A program made the translations under genes and the position numbers. Positions 41,004 to 52,000 of a DNA stretch of 64,000 nt are shown here, piece after piece. The notes beneath the pieces are model-generated. The model saw only the letters and a list, made by a program, of their open reading frames with translations, was not told the origin of the DNA and made no database searches. The DNA is taken from the NCBI RefSeq assembly GCF_025685575.1, contig NZ_JAGSYD010000003.1, positions 620,001 through 684,000 on the forward strand, in the 5' to 3' direction. Each line of letters opens with the position of its first letter. Positions within the stretch are counted from its first letter, which is position 1. The DNA is from Granulicella cerasi. GTDB lineage: Bacteria > Acidobacteriota > Terriglobia > Terriglobales > Acidobacteriaceae.

Positions 41004-43073
41004 CTACCAGACGCGGCAGCCACCGTTGGCCGGACGCATGGGCGAGCCGACCTTGCAGCCAAAGGCCTTGCCGAACTCGTCGAAGTTCTGCACAGAACCG
41101 TTGGTGCGGTACTGACCGGCCGAGTGCGGATCGGTCTTGGCAGCGACGCGGCGGCTCTGCTCGGTGGAGTTTTCGCACCATACCTGGCCGAAGGCGAGGA
41201 AGAAGCGCTGCTCCGGCGTGTAGCCGTCACGCTTGCCGTCGACGTAGCCGGGGAGCGCCGTCTTCGGGTTGTCCTTGATGGTCTTCTCCATCGCCTGGAA
41301 GGAGATGCGGAGACCACCGTTGTCGGCGGTGTTTTCGCCGAGGGTCAGACGGCCGTTGAGGTTCTGGCCCTCAGCCACCTGGAAGCTCGAGTACTCGTCG
41401 GCGACGCAGCCGGTGCGGGTTTCGAACTTCTTCTTGTCCTCGTCAGTCCACCACTGGCGCACGTTGCCCTTGAGGTCGTACTTCGCGCCCTGGTCGTCGA
41501 ATCCATGGGTCATCTCATGACCGATCACCACGCCGATGCCGCCGAAGTTCGCTGCCGCGTCGAGTGACGGATCATAGAACGGGGGCTGCAGGATGCCTGC
41601 GGGGAAGTTGATGTTGTTCTGCGAGGGCGAGTAGTAGGCGTTCACCGTGGGAGGCGTCATGCCCCACTCGGTCGGATCTACTGGCTTGCCGAACTTGTTC
41701 AGGTTGCGGCGCGTCTCGAAGAGCGAGATGCGCTCGCCGTTGCCGATGAAGTCGTCACGCTTGACGGTGATGGAGGAGTAGTCCTTCCAGTGCTCGGGGT
41801 AGCCGATCTTGTCGGCGATCGCGTCGAGCTTCTTGCGGGCTTCGACCTTCGTCTCCGGGCTCATCCACTCGAGGTTCTGCAGGTCGACGGCCATCGATGC
41901 TTCGAGCGCCTTGATGAGCTTCTCCATGCGGTCCTTGGCCTGCGGCGGGAAGTAGGTCTTCACCCAGTCCTGGCCGACGGCTTCACCGAGCGCCATATCG
42001 GTGCCCTGGGTGCAGCGCTTCCAACGCGGTTCCGGCTCCTTCTGTCCAGCCAGCGTGCGGTGGAAGAAGTCGAAGTCTTCGTCCTCAAAGGGCTTCGAGA
42101 GCGCAGAGGCAGCGCGGTGCAAGGTGTGCCAGCGCATGTAGCTCTTCACGGCCGAAAGCTGCTCGGCGGTGAGCACCTGCTGCACGGTGGTGACGTAGCC
42201 GGGCGAGGAGACGTTGAGCGTCTTGGCCTGTGCGACGCCGATGCCAGCGATGTACTGCTGCCAGTCGAAAACAGGCGAAAGCTGCTCGACTTCAGCGATG
42301 GTCATGATGTGGTAACGCTTGGCCGGGTCACGCATTTCGACGCGGGCCATGGAGCCCTTAGCGAGTGCCGTTTCGATGCGGAGCACCGAGTCCGCTTCCA
42401 CCGCGGCCTGCTCCGGCGTATCGCCGGCGAGCACGAACATCTTCTTCATGTGCTCGACGTACTTGGCGCGCAGGGTCTTGGAGCGGTCGTCGTCATTGAG
42501 ATAGTAGTCACGGTCCGGCAGCGAGAGGCCGCCCTGGCCGGTGCCGAGGATCTGCTGCGAGCTGTCCTTCTGGTCCTGCTGCACGCCGACGTTGAAGAAG
42601 AAGCCGCCGCCGCGGTGCGCGAAGAAGTCCACATCCAGCGCGGTGAGGCCCTTGATGTCCTTCAGCTCATCGATCTTGGCGAACGCGGGCTTGATCGGCT
42701 TGATGCCGAGCTCGTCGATCTTCGTGGTGTTCATGCAGGCGGCGAAGTAGTCGCCGTACTGCTTCTGCACGGGACCGTTGGGCGACTCAGATGCCTTGGT
42801 CACCTCGGTGTAGAGCGAGTAGAGGTTGTAGTCGTGCAGCTCGTTGAAGCGGCCGTAGCGCGTCTTGTCCGAGGGCAGCGGATTGTTCTTGCGCCAGTTG
42901 CCACAGGCGTACTGGTAGAAGTCGGAGCAAGGATCGGCGGTCTTGTCGATGCCGTTGATGTCCAACAGGACGGGCTTCTTCGGCGCGACGGGCTTGGCCG
43001 AGGATGCAGGAGCTTGCGCGAGCACGGGAAGTGCGCTCACGGCAAGGAGAGAGGCGACTGCAAGAAAACGCAT
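41004..43073 (-). CDS. Secreted M13 family zinc endopeptidase (neprilysin/PepO-like)
   Basis: A 689-residue exported peptidase (signal peptide 1-20, LLAVSALPVLAQ). The M13 N-terminal signature is DPCSDFYQYACGNWRKNNPL, and the C-terminal catalytic domain has VIGHEMTHGFDDQGAKYD (His519, Glu520, His523) and GENTADNGGLR with the third zinc ligand Glu580. It ends with CRVW, the typical family terminus. Start at ATG 43073, where the signal peptide begins; the frame is open upstream over the intergenic region but lacks coding character. Probably degrades peptides outside the inner membrane. Divergent from the phosphodiesterase gene. Confidence 0.95.
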   Translation of the reverse strand: MRFLAVASLLAVSALPVLAQAPASSAKPVAPKKPVLLDINGIDKTADPCSDFYQYACGNWRKNNPLPSDKTRYGRFNELHDYNLYSLYTEVTKASESPNGPVQKQYGDYFAACMNTTKIDELGIKPIKPAFAKIDELKDIKGLTALDVDFFAHRGGGFFFNVGVQQDQKDSSQQILGTGQGGLSLPDRDYYLNDDDRSKTLRAKYVEHMKKMFVLAGDTPEQAAVEADSVLRIETALAKGSMARVEMRDPAKRYHIMTIAEVEQLSPVFDWQQYIAGIGVAQAKTLNVSSPGYVTTVQQVLTAEQLSAVKSYMRWHTLHRAASALSKPFEDEDFDFFHRTLAGQKEPEPRWKRCTQGTDMALGEAVGQDWVKTYFPPQAKDRMEKLIKALEASMAVDLQNLEWMSPETKVEARKKLDAIADKIGYPEHWKDYSSITVKRDDFIGNGERISLFETRRNLNKFGKPVDPTEWGMTPPTVNAYYSPSQNNINFPAGILQPPFYDPSLDAAANFGGIGVVIGHEMTHGFDDQGAKYDLKGNVRQWWTDEDKKKFETRTGCVADEYSSFQVAEGQNLNGRLTLGENTADNGGLRISFQAMEKTIKDNPKTALPGYVDGKRDGYTPEQRFFLAFGQVWCENSTEQSRRVAAKTDPHSAGQYRTNGSVQNFDEFGKAFGCKVGSPMRPANGGCRVW

Positions 43074-43365
43074 AGAACTCCTCAGAGGTGAAACATAGAC
43101 AACAAAATGTCGTTGTAGTGAAGGATACGAACTTCCCCGCCTACAAGTTGCGGAAATTTTCAGAATGCGTCGAGGCGTGTGTTTGCAGCGACATAACGCA
43201 AGGCGCGGCCCGCGGCTGGGGAGAGGCTTCATCAAGCTGCAACATCGCTCCCGGAAAGTGCAGAGGAGTTTCCCCTCTGCTCTCTTGTCTTCGCGCGCGC
43301 TGTAGCTGCGCCCCAGTGTGCGAAAACGCATGAGCGGCCATTCCCTCCCCCGGAGAAGAAACACG

Positions 43366-44727
43366 ATGTCTGAAACAACGCAAACCATGAAGCAGCGCGT
43401 TCGCCGCGCCGCTCTTTCGCTGGCGATCGCAGCCAGCGCCGCGACGGCATTCGCTCAGGCGAAGCCGCATGTGGTGATGATCTCGCTCGATGGCATGAAG
43501 CCCGAGTATGTGACCAGGGCCAGGGAGCATGGCCTCTCGCTGCCAACGCTGGAGCGCTTTCTGAAGGACGGCACCTATGCCGAGGGTGTGCGTGGCGTGA
43601 TCCCCACCGTCACCTACCCGAGCCACACGACGATGGTGACGGGTGTCTGGCCGAACGAGCACGGCATCCTCGCGAACACGACCTTCGACCCGGAGTATCA
43701 GCATCCTGGCGAGTGGTACTGGTACTTCAACGCGCTGAAGGTACAGACGCTTTATCAGGCTGCAGATGCTGCAGGTCTGAAGACCTCGGCCATTGGCTGG
43801 CCTGTAACCGTGGGCGCGCCGATCGACTATCTGATCGCAGAGTTCGGCCAGTCGGAAGAAACGGACACGCCGCAGGGTGCTGTACTGAAGCCCGCAGATA
43901 TCAAGTCGACGATCGGCGTGACCACGACCGCGGACGAAGACGGTGATGTGAAGAAGACCGCATGGGCAATCGGCATCATCAACACCTACAACCCGAACCT
44001 CACGCTGGTGCACCTGACCAACCTCGATCATCAGGAGCATCTGCACTCGCCCTTCAGCAAGGAAGCGGACGATTCCGTGACTACGCTGGACAAGCAAGTC
44101 GGCGAGATCATCGACGCGGAGATGAAGAAGAACCCCGATGCGAAGATCGTTGTGGTCTCCGACCACGGCTTCGTGCGCGTCGATCATCACGTCAATCTGA
44201 ACGCGATTCTGGCGAACGCAGGCCTGATCCGCCTGAAGCCGGGCAAGCAGCCGAAGGGTGTTTCGCCGATCGAGAGCTGGGACGCGCAGGCGTGGGAGTC
44301 CGGCGGCACGGCGGTCATCATGCTGCATGATTCGAACGATGCAGCGATGGCGAAGAAGGTACGCGAGGTGGTTGCGAAGATGGCGGAGAACCCGGAGTAC
44401 GGCATCCACAAGATCGTCGAAGGGCCGGAAGTCGCCAAGCAAGGTGGCACGCCGAATGCGCTTTGCCTGATCGACTTCAACCCGGGCTGGTCAGCCAGCG
44501 GTGCGGTGCGCGGTGCTGCGGTGAAGGACGCTCCTTCGACCGGCACGCATGGCTACCTGCCGGAGCATCCTGAACTGCGCTCGACCTTTATGGTGATGGG
44601 CGAGGGCGTGGCTGCAGGACGTGATCTTGGCGTGATCGACATGCGACAGATCGCGCCGTCTGTGGCGAAGATGCTGGGTGTAAAGCTGCCCGCAGCGAAG
44701 CAGCCTGCTGTGAAGTACGAACGCTAA
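43366..44727 (+). CDS. Secreted nucleotide pyrophosphatase/phosphodiesterase (alkaline phosphatase superfamily)
   Basis: A 453-residue exported enzyme (signal peptide about residues 8-30, ALSLAIAASAATAFAQ). NPP/type I phosphodiesterase motifs: VVMISLDGMKPEY (metal Asp), IPTVTYPSHTTMVTGVWPNE with the nucleophile Thr, LTNLDHQEH (Asp and His), VVVSDHGFVRVD (Asp-His) and STGTHGYLPEHPEL (last His). All six metal ligands appear to be present. Cleaves nucleotide or phospholipid phosphodiesters, depending on member. Preceded by GGAGAAG; a hairpin terminator follows. Confidence 0.92.
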   Translation: MSETTQTMKQRVRRAALSLAIAASAATAFAQAKPHVVMISLDGMKPEYVTRAREHGLSLPTLERFLKDGTYAEGVRGVIPTVTYPSHTTMVTGVWPNEHGILANTTFDPEYQHPGEWYWYFNALKVQTLYQAADAAGLKTSAIGWPVTVGAPIDYLIAEFGQSEETDTPQGAVLKPADIKSTIGVTTTADEDGDVKKTAWAIGIINTYNPNLTLVHLTNLDHQEHLHSPFSKEADDSVTTLDKQVGEIIDAEMKKNPDAKIVVVSDHGFVRVDHHVNLNAILANAGLIRLKPGKQPKGVSPIESWDAQAWESGGTAVIMLHDSNDAAMAKKVREVVAKMAENPEYGIHKIVEGPEVAKQGGTPNALCLIDFNPGWSASGAVRGAAVKDAPSTGTHGYLPEHPELRSTFMVMGEGVAAGRDLGVIDMRQIAPSVAKMLGVKLPAAKQPAVKYER

Positions 44728-44760
44728 AGCACTTAGCGAATCACAGCACGAAGTGTGCAT

Positions 44761-44786
44761 GAATGGCGGCCTTCGGGCCGTCATTC
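44761..44786 (+). terminator. Hairpin terminator after the phosphodiesterase
   Basis: Stem GAATGGCGGCC / GGCCGTCATTC (one G-T wobble) with a TTCG loop, then TTCTT, 33 bases after the stop codon. Confidence 0.85.
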
Positions 44787-45120
44787 TTCTTGCTGCAACA
44801 CATCGTTCATTCATCGTTCATTCACGGCTTATTGACACATAGACGTGTCGCGTTGCGAAAAGATATGTCCATACAACAAGAGCACACGGTGAGTCAGGCA
44901 TAGCGTCGCGCGGAGATGCAAAGCGCGGCCGAATGCCGCCCGAACGGCCACTCGCACTGAGCAGCAATGGATGTCTTCGACACTCGATCGCTATCGAGTG
45001 AACGACCACGTGCGCCTTGTTTCGCTGTGAACAGCCACGCGTGCCGAAGGTACGGCCGCATATCGCTTGATGGACTTCCGCCTGCAATAGCGCAGGGTGA
45101 CAACCGGAGAACGACACCTC
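44787..45120. other. Gene-poor spacer upstream of the lamin-tail protein gene
   Basis: I support no gene here. It holds a direct repeat CATCGTTCATT twice (44801-44822) and a promoter-like TTGACA at 44834-44839 without a convincing -10 at the proper distance. Reading frames on both strands look like chance products of GC-rich DNA. It is the likely location of the promoter for the gene starting at 45121. Confidence 0.6.
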
Positions 45121-46740
45121 ATGACTACTCCCACGATGAAGCGCACGAACTTCGCAAAGACGATATTCGCGCTTTGCATCATGCTTCTGTGCGCGACCAA
45201 CGCGTTTGCTTCTGCGGGCAACAACAACCTGAAGATTATCGAGGTCGCCGGCGCAGGCGGACTGTCGGGCGCGAGCTATCGCCAGGACACCATCGTGCTC
45301 TTCAACCCGACGCAGGCTGCGATCACCTGCGCAAAGTGCGCTATCCAAACGCATAGCGGAACGAGCAACACGGGCGCGTGGACGGTGTACCAGTTGCCGT
45401 CGAACATTTCGATCCCTGCGGGCGGCTACTACATGATCGCGGCAAGCTCGCCGACGCTCTCCACCTATGGCTCGCTGCCCGCGATCGCCTACGACTACCA
45501 GTTGCAGACGATCGAGCTGGGCACGCCTGCATCCACGCAGAACATCCTGAGCAGCACCACGGGAACGGTCGCGCTGACGAACACGCAAACGGCGTTGACT
45601 TCGGTGACGACGGCACCATGCGGCTCGGGTTCGCAGCTTGTCGATGTGGTGGGCTACGGATCGGACATTGCCACGAACGCTGCGACGTCGGCAACCACAA
45701 ACATCTGCTACGCCGGTTCAAACCCCGCGTTCTACGACGGCAGCTCCGCTTACGGTCGCCAGCTTGGCGTGACGCGTAAGAACCGCTGCATCGATACCTT
45801 CGACAACGCGAACGATTTCGTGAATACCGGCGTCACGTATTACAACTCGGCGTCCACGCCGACACCGTGCCCCACCGGCACGCAGTTGAGCGCGGTGATG
45901 ACGGCAACGCCGACGAATCCAGGCGTGCTGGATACGGTGCTGCTGACCGCCGCGGTAACGAAGGCGACCTCACCCGCAAGCGGAACGCTGACGGTGTACG
46001 CCAACTTCGATTCGGTGTACTACGGCGCGAGCGCGCTGCAGATGTACGACGATGGCACGCATGGCGATACGACCGCTGGCGATGGCATCTATTCGCTCTC
46101 CACGACCATTCCATCGACGACCACGGCGGGGTTTACGTATCCGCTGAACATCACGATCAACGACAGCACGGGCGCGCAGTACATGACCTCGACGCGTCTG
46201 ACGATCTCGACCGGCAGCTTCACCATGACCACGCCGACGACCACGGGCACGGTGTCGGCCGGCGGAGTGCTCACCTTCCCGATTACGGTGACGGCGGTGC
46301 ACGGTTACGGTGGCACGCTGGCGCTCACGTGCACGGGTTCGCCAAATGCAAACTCGCTCGGCGTACCGACGAGCACGCAATGCGTATCGACGCCTTCTGA
46401 ACTGACGGTCGCGAACAACGGGACCGGCACCTTTTCGCTGGCGATCGCGACGGGAACGACGAAGTCTGCGTCGCTGGTTTCGTACTGGCCGCTGGCGATG
46501 CTGAGTGTGCTGCTCTGCACGCTGATGGCGTGGAAGCTTCGCAGCCGCAAATCGCTGCCCGCGCTGATGCTGGTCGCGGTGGCAAGCTTCCTCGCGCTGA
46601 CGACGACAGCTTGTGGCACGAATGCGGGTATCGGCAACACCAGCGCAGCGGCGGGTACGTACACCTACACGCTCACTGCTGCGGATGAGACGACGCCGAC
46701 CGTGAACAACTCGCTCACCTTCACCATCACCGTGCAGTAA
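45121..46740 (+). CDS. Exported lamin-tail-domain (LTD) protein with Ig-like domain and membrane segment
   Basis: A 539-residue protein. Signal peptide about residues 10-30 (TIFALCIMLLCATNAFA). A lamin-tail domain follows (NLKIIEVAGAGGLSGASYRQ, TIVLFNPTQA, WTVYQLPSNISIPAGGYYMI). A Ser/Thr-rich stretch and an Ig-like domain with ALQMYDDGTHGDTTAGDGIY come next. Near the C-terminus a 'SLVSYWPLAMLSVLLCTLMAW' membrane helix is followed by a second hydrophobic segment ending in ALTTTACGT. Such tails are frequent on acidobacterial surface proteins. Spaced 30 bases from the next gene on the same strand, so an operon with the NHL lipoprotein and receptor is possible. Confidence 0.7.
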   Translation: MTTPTMKRTNFAKTIFALCIMLLCATNAFASAGNNNLKIIEVAGAGGLSGASYRQDTIVLFNPTQAAITCAKCAIQTHSGTSNTGAWTVYQLPSNISIPAGGYYMIAASSPTLSTYGSLPAIAYDYQLQTIELGTPASTQNILSSTTGTVALTNTQTALTSVTTAPCGSGSQLVDVVGYGSDIATNAATSATTNICYAGSNPAFYDGSSAYGRQLGVTRKNRCIDTFDNANDFVNTGVTYYNSASTPTPCPTGTQLSAVMTATPTNPGVLDTVLLTAAVTKATSPASGTLTVYANFDSVYYGASALQMYDDGTHGDTTAGDGIYSLSTTIPSTTTAGFTYPLNITINDSTGAQYMTSTRLTISTGSFTMTTPTTTGTVSAGGVLTFPITVTAVHGYGGTLALTCTGSPNANSLGVPTSTQCVSTPSELTVANNGTGTFSLAIATGTTKSASLVSYWPLAMLSVLLCTLMAWKLRSRKSLPALMLVAVASFLALTTTACGTNAGIGNTSAAAGTYTYTLTAADETTPTVNNSLTFTITVQ

Positions 46741-46770
46741 GCGCACGACAGAGTTATGGAGACACGATTC

Positions 46771-48945
46771 ATGCAAAGCAGAACCAGGCTCGCACGTGTG
46801 GCGGCCGCGATTGCACCTCTTGCCGTTCTTTCAGGTTGCAGCGTGAAGAGCGCCGCGCCACCGACGACATATACCAGCGGAGCTACGCTGCAGGGACAGG
46901 TACTCGCAGGCCGCAACTACATGGCCGGCGCGACCGTGAAGATCTACGAAACGCAGCCCAACGGCGTGGCGACCAACGGCGTCTATGTAGGCCAGGCGAA
47001 GCTGCTGCAAACGCTGACGGCAAACACACTCGGCGGTTGGAGCACCTCTGGCATCAGCTGCACAAGCCCTGACCAGCTCTACATCACCGCAGAGGGCGGC
47101 GTGCCGTACGGCTTCTCGGGCAGCTCTATCTCGAACACCGCGACGCAGACAAACAATCCGAACTCGTTGATGATGACGGCGATCGGTGACTGCTCTGCGC
47201 TGACCTCCGGCTCAGCGAGCAACAACGTCGTCACCACCATCACGAACGAAGCCTCGACGATTGCGGCCGTATGGGCGCTGCGAAACTTCATCAGCGTGAA
47301 TGGCACGACGGTGAATGTGACCAGCGCTGCAACGAACTATGCAGGCACGAACGGCACCGGCACTGTCGGCAACTATGCAGGACTCGCACACGCGTTTCTG
47401 AATGCGAATGCGCTGCTGCCGTACAAGCTCGGAGCGTTCACGCAATACACGAACGGCGCTGCGGATATGACGACCGGCGGCCTTGTACCGGTGCAGGAGC
47501 TGAACTCGCTGGCCTACACGCAGTACCTCTGCACGATGGGCAATGCGAACCTCACGGCTGGTGATTTCTCCTACTGCAGCACGTTGTATCAACTCGCCAC
47601 TCCGGCGAGCGGAACGGTGCCGACGAACTCGCTGCAGGCGATGCTGAACATTGCGCTCTCCCCGGCGACGAACGCGCAGAGCATCCTCACGTTCAGCCTT
47701 ACGCCGATTCCTGGCGCGGGCACGACCGGACCGCAGACCTCGACGGTGGACGTGTATTACCCCGAGCTCACGAGCCTGGGCACGGCAGGGAGCGGCGGCG
47801 CGAATGACTGGAGCGTCGCGATCTATTACATGAACGGCTACGGTGCGACGACCACGGCGCAGGGTTCGGTGTACCCGCAGTGGGTCACGATCGATGCGAA
47901 CGACGAGGTGTTTTACTCGAACCCGTCGGCTTCCACCAGCACGCAGGGCAATGTGATCGCGCTGAGCAGCAACGGCACAAACCTGTGGACCTCCGCTACG
48001 GACACGACGAACCTCACGAGTCCGCGCGGTGTTGCAGCGGACCAGAACGGTCATGTCTGGGTCGTCAACGGTGGCACCACGACGGCCACCGCATTCGTGC
48101 AGGAGATGGATGCGAAGAGCGGCTCCGTCATCGCGCGCTTCCCCTCTACCTCCACCTCGCTGTTCAGCATCGCGGTGGACCAACTGGGCGACGTCTGGTA
48201 TGGAGCCAACAACACTACCGGCCAGAACCTGCACGAACTCGCGCTGAACAATGGCACGTATGCAGAAGCAAGCTTCTCGCCTGCGCCTGCAGGCGGATCG
48301 TATACGGTGCTGCAGATTCGTCCGGACAGCAACAACAACATCTGGGCAGCAGGTTATAACTCTTCGACGGCGCGCACGCTGTTCTTCTCGAACACTGGCA
48401 CAACCACGGCGCCGACTTACACCGCAGGCTTGATGACCGCAACGCCGACCGGCGCAGCCGACTGGGGTCTCACGATCGACGCAAGCAACAACGCGTGGAC
48501 GGCGACGAACGTCAGCAGCACAGGCCTCTTCAAGACGGTTGCGACCGGCAGCGGTGCCTCCGCCACCGTGGCAGCGACGAAGGTGGCAGCCAACAGCGCA
48601 ACGAACGCTCGCGATATGGATACCGACGGCGCGGGCAATATCTATTACCTCGACAACACGACCGGCACCTTCCTCTATCAATACGTTCCGTCGACCGGCA
48701 CGACGCAGGGCTACTATCCCTGCTACAACGCGGGCACGACGACAGGCACGGGCAGCAGCAGCTCCACGGTGCAGACCTGCACCACGGGCCTGAGCACAAA
48801 GTATGACTTCGCCATCGACTCAACGGGTTCGATCTGGGTGGCCAGCTATGGCAACGCAGCAGGCGGACGCATGGTGCAGATTGTCGGTCTCGCTGCTCCC
48901 ACGGTGCCTCTGCGCGCTGCTGCAAAAGCCGGCGTGATGCCGTAA
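46771..48945 (+). CDS. NHL/Vgb-type beta-propeller lipoprotein
   Basis: A 724-residue lipoprotein (lipobox LSGC, followed by SVKSAAPPTTYTS). Residues about 30-320 form a carboxypeptidase-regulatory or Ig-like head with low complexity (ATLQGQVLAGRNYMAGATVK, a family text for peptidase-associated domains). The second half contains propeller blades of the NHL/Vgb type: RGVAADQNGHVWVVNGGT, FSIAVDQLGDVWYGANNTTG, GLTIDASNNAWTATNVS, MDTDGAGNIYYLDNTTG and FAIDSTGSIWVASYG. ATG at 46771 is chosen because it has GGAG at a good distance. It is the middle gene of a three-gene surface group. Confidence 0.78.
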   Translation: MQSRTRLARVAAAIAPLAVLSGCSVKSAAPPTTYTSGATLQGQVLAGRNYMAGATVKIYETQPNGVATNGVYVGQAKLLQTLTANTLGGWSTSGISCTSPDQLYITAEGGVPYGFSGSSISNTATQTNNPNSLMMTAIGDCSALTSGSASNNVVTTITNEASTIAAVWALRNFISVNGTTVNVTSAATNYAGTNGTGTVGNYAGLAHAFLNANALLPYKLGAFTQYTNGAADMTTGGLVPVQELNSLAYTQYLCTMGNANLTAGDFSYCSTLYQLATPASGTVPTNSLQAMLNIALSPATNAQSILTFSLTPIPGAGTTGPQTSTVDVYYPELTSLGTAGSGGANDWSVAIYYMNGYGATTTAQGSVYPQWVTIDANDEVFYSNPSASTSTQGNVIALSSNGTNLWTSATDTTNLTSPRGVAADQNGHVWVVNGGTTTATAFVQEMDAKSGSVIARFPSTSTSLFSIAVDQLGDVWYGANNTTGQNLHELALNNGTYAEASFSPAPAGGSYTVLQIRPDSNNNIWAAGYNSSTARTLFFSNTGTTTAPTYTAGLMTATPTGAADWGLTIDASNNAWTATNVSSTGLFKTVATGSGASATVAATKVAANSATNARDMDTDGAGNIYYLDNTTGTFLYQYVPSTGTTQGYYPCYNAGTTTGTGSSSSTVQTCTTGLSTKYDFAIDSTGSIWVASYGNAAGGRMVQIVGLAAPTVPLRAAAKAGVMP

Positions 48946-49017
48946 CGGCCGCGCCACTCATTCTTCCGTGCCCCGGCACGCAACGTTTCCCTAATGACAG
49001 CAGGAGAATCAGGCTTC

Positions 49018-52000
49018 ATGCGCTTCAAGCCATACACCTATCTCGCACTCGCGCCGCTTGCACTGAGCAGCATGCGCAGCTTCGCGCAGTTTGAAACAGC
49101 CTCTATCGTGGGCCGCGTCACCGACTCCACCGGCGCCGTTGTCGCCAACGCCATGGTGTCCGTGACGAACGACGCTACGAACATCACCATCACGCGCAAG
49201 ACCGACAAGGCCGGACAGTATGCGGTTCCCGCCTTGCAGGTAGGCACGTACACCATCAAGATCTCGCTGCCGGGCTTCAACGAACAGACGCTCAAGGACG
49301 TTCGCCTCTCCGTTGGCACCAACCAGCAGGTGAATGCGCAGCTTGTACCAGGCACCTCAGAGACCGTGACGGTTGACTCGCAGGAGCTTCAACTCGAGAC
49401 CGCAAGCAGCCAGAAGCAGCAGGTCATCGGCAGCGATACCATCGACGCGTTTCCGCTGCTCAACATGAACTACAGCGATCTTGTGCAGCTTTCCGCAGGC
49501 GTGGTGCAGGACGCTGTGGGCCAGGACCTTGGCACGAGCAGCGTGGTGCGTGAAGGCTCGTACAACATCAACGGCATGCGCTCGACGTACAACAACTACC
49601 TGCTCGACGGCATGGACAACAACGCGCACGGCACGTCGAACCAGGGCTTCTCCAACCAGGTCATCAATCCTTCGCAGTATGATCTTTCGCAATTCTCGAT
49701 CGTCACGACGATTCCTTCGGCCGAGTATGGCCGCTCGGCAGGTGGCACGATCAACGTAGCGTTCAAGACGGGCACGAACCACTTTCACGGCATGTTGTGG
49801 GAGTCCTTCCGCAACACGCTGTTGAACGCGAACGGCTACTTCCGCGCAACCGACAACTCCGGCGCCACGAGGCGCACCACGCTGAACCGCAACCAGTTCG
49901 GTGGCAACATCGGCGGTCCGTTCCTGCGCAACAAGTTCTTCTTCTTCGCTGACTACGAGGGCGTTCGCCAGGCACGGCAGGTGGTGAACCAGGCGAACAT
50001 CTTCACGGTGGCGCAGCATCAGTTGATCGCTTCGCCTTCTGCGAGCAACAACACCACGACCGTGATGAACCCCTTCACCGGAGCGACGTATGCTGCGGAC
50101 CGTCCGCTGCCGCGCAGTGTGCTGTCGCCGATCGCGTTGTCGATTCTTGATGCGTTCCCCTTGCCGAAAAACAACGGCGCGGGCGCCGGCTCGATTTCGA
50201 GCAACTGGTCTTCGCTGCAGCGTTTCGTGAACAGCTACGACAAGGAAGATGCTCGACTCGACATCCAGTGGAGCCCACGCATGTCGTCGTTTGCGCGTGT
50301 GAGCCAATCGAAGGAGCACGATCTCGATGGTCCGCTGTTGCCGCCTCCGATCAGCGGCAGCTCCAGCTACTACCGCACCATCAATCAGCAGCTCGCGTTC
50401 GGCCTGACGCGTCAGGTGGGCGCGGCGCAGTTGCTCGAAGCACGCCTCGGCATCTCGTATACGAAGGCCGGCAAGATGCCGTACACCATCGGTGATCCGC
50501 GCACCTTCGGCATTCAGGGCATCCCCACTGATCCCCGCATCTGGGGCGGCCTGGTAACGCAGGAACTCGCTGGCTACAGCGACATCGGCCGTCAGTCGAC
50601 GAGCCCGCAGTGGCAGTACCCGTTCTTCCTCGATCCGAAGGTGAGCTACTCGTGGCTGGTGGGCAAGCACAACCTGAAGACCGGCTATGAGTTCAACTAT
50701 CTGCGCCAGACCGTGCAAGACGTGAACCCGATCTACGGTGACATGCAGTATCAATCGTCCTTCACCGGCTATACCTTCAGCGACTTCATGTTCGGCGTCC
50801 CGGACCAGATCTCGATGACAAGCCTCTTCGTTGCGCATCTTCGTCAGGGCGGACACGGCGCGTTCCTACAGGACGATTGGCGCATTCTTCCGAAGCTGAC
50901 GCTCAACATCGGTCTGCGCTACGAGTACACCTCGCACTTCGAAGAGAAGGACAGCCGCATGACCAACTTCGATCCGCAGAACACGCCGCAGACCGGACAG
51001 ATGATCCGCGCAGCGGCCTCCGGCTCGGCGTACCAGAAGCAGCTGATCGATCCCGACCTCAACGACCTGATGCCGCGCTTCGGCCTGGCCTTCTCGCCCA
51101 ACTCGAAGCTCGTAGTCCACGGTGGCTATGGCATCGGTTACATGCACTACACGCGCTCGGGCGAAGCGGATGACCTTGCCGTGAACGGGCCGCAGATGAA
51201 CGCTGTGGTCTATAACCAGATCCCCGCGTACACGAAGCTGACGGGCGTGACCGCGACCTCCACGTTCTACTCGCTCGACAACGGCTTCCCACAGAACATG
51301 GCATCGCCGTCGAACTTCAACCTCTACACCTCGATGGTGAAGTGGGTGCCGCGCAGCTACCGCGACCCGTACGTGCAGAGCTGGTATGTCGGCGTGCAGA
51401 CAGCGATTGGATCGAAGATGCTCGCGGACATCGCCTACGTGGGCAACCACGGCGTGAAGCTGCAGGAAGTCGGCACCTACAACCAGCGTCGTCCTGAGCT
51501 GGGCACAGACGCGCAGGGCTACTTCCGTCGCCCTTACTCGAACATCGCCGACGTCACCGAGACGTACAACGGCGGCATGAGCAACTACAACGGCCTGCAG
51601 GCTCGCATCGAAGGCAAGAACATCTTCGGTCTGTGGTTCCTGAATGCGTTCACCTGGTCGCGTGCGCTCGGCAATGTGGGCGACTTCCTGACGGCGTCGC
51701 GCGGCTTCTCCGGCAGCCCGACGGATTACTACGGCAATAGCCGAGAAGACTACGGCCCGCTGCAGTTCGATCTGCCCATCGTCAACATCACTTCGCTGAC
51801 GTGGAAGATCCCCGTGGGCCGCGGACGAACGTTCCTGCGCCATGCCAACAGAGCGGTGGATTCGGTTGTTGGCGGCTGGCAGATCGCGATGTATCACCAG
51901 TTCCACTCCGGCCCCGCTTTGACGCCGAACTTCACGCCGAGCGGTGTGAACCTGCTGACGAACAACGGCGGCATTCAGTACCGCCCGTACTTCGCCTCGG

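Noticed and set aside
44834..44862. Sigma-70 promoter with TTGACA
   Set aside because: No acceptable -10 hexamer at 16-18 bases; kept only as a remark in the spacer entry.
47212..48681. Long minus-strand reading frame (489 codons) opposite the NHL lipoprotein gene
   Set aside because: Arg/His/Val-rich translation without motifs, a product of the GC-rich third codon positions of the plus-strand gene; no ribosome site.
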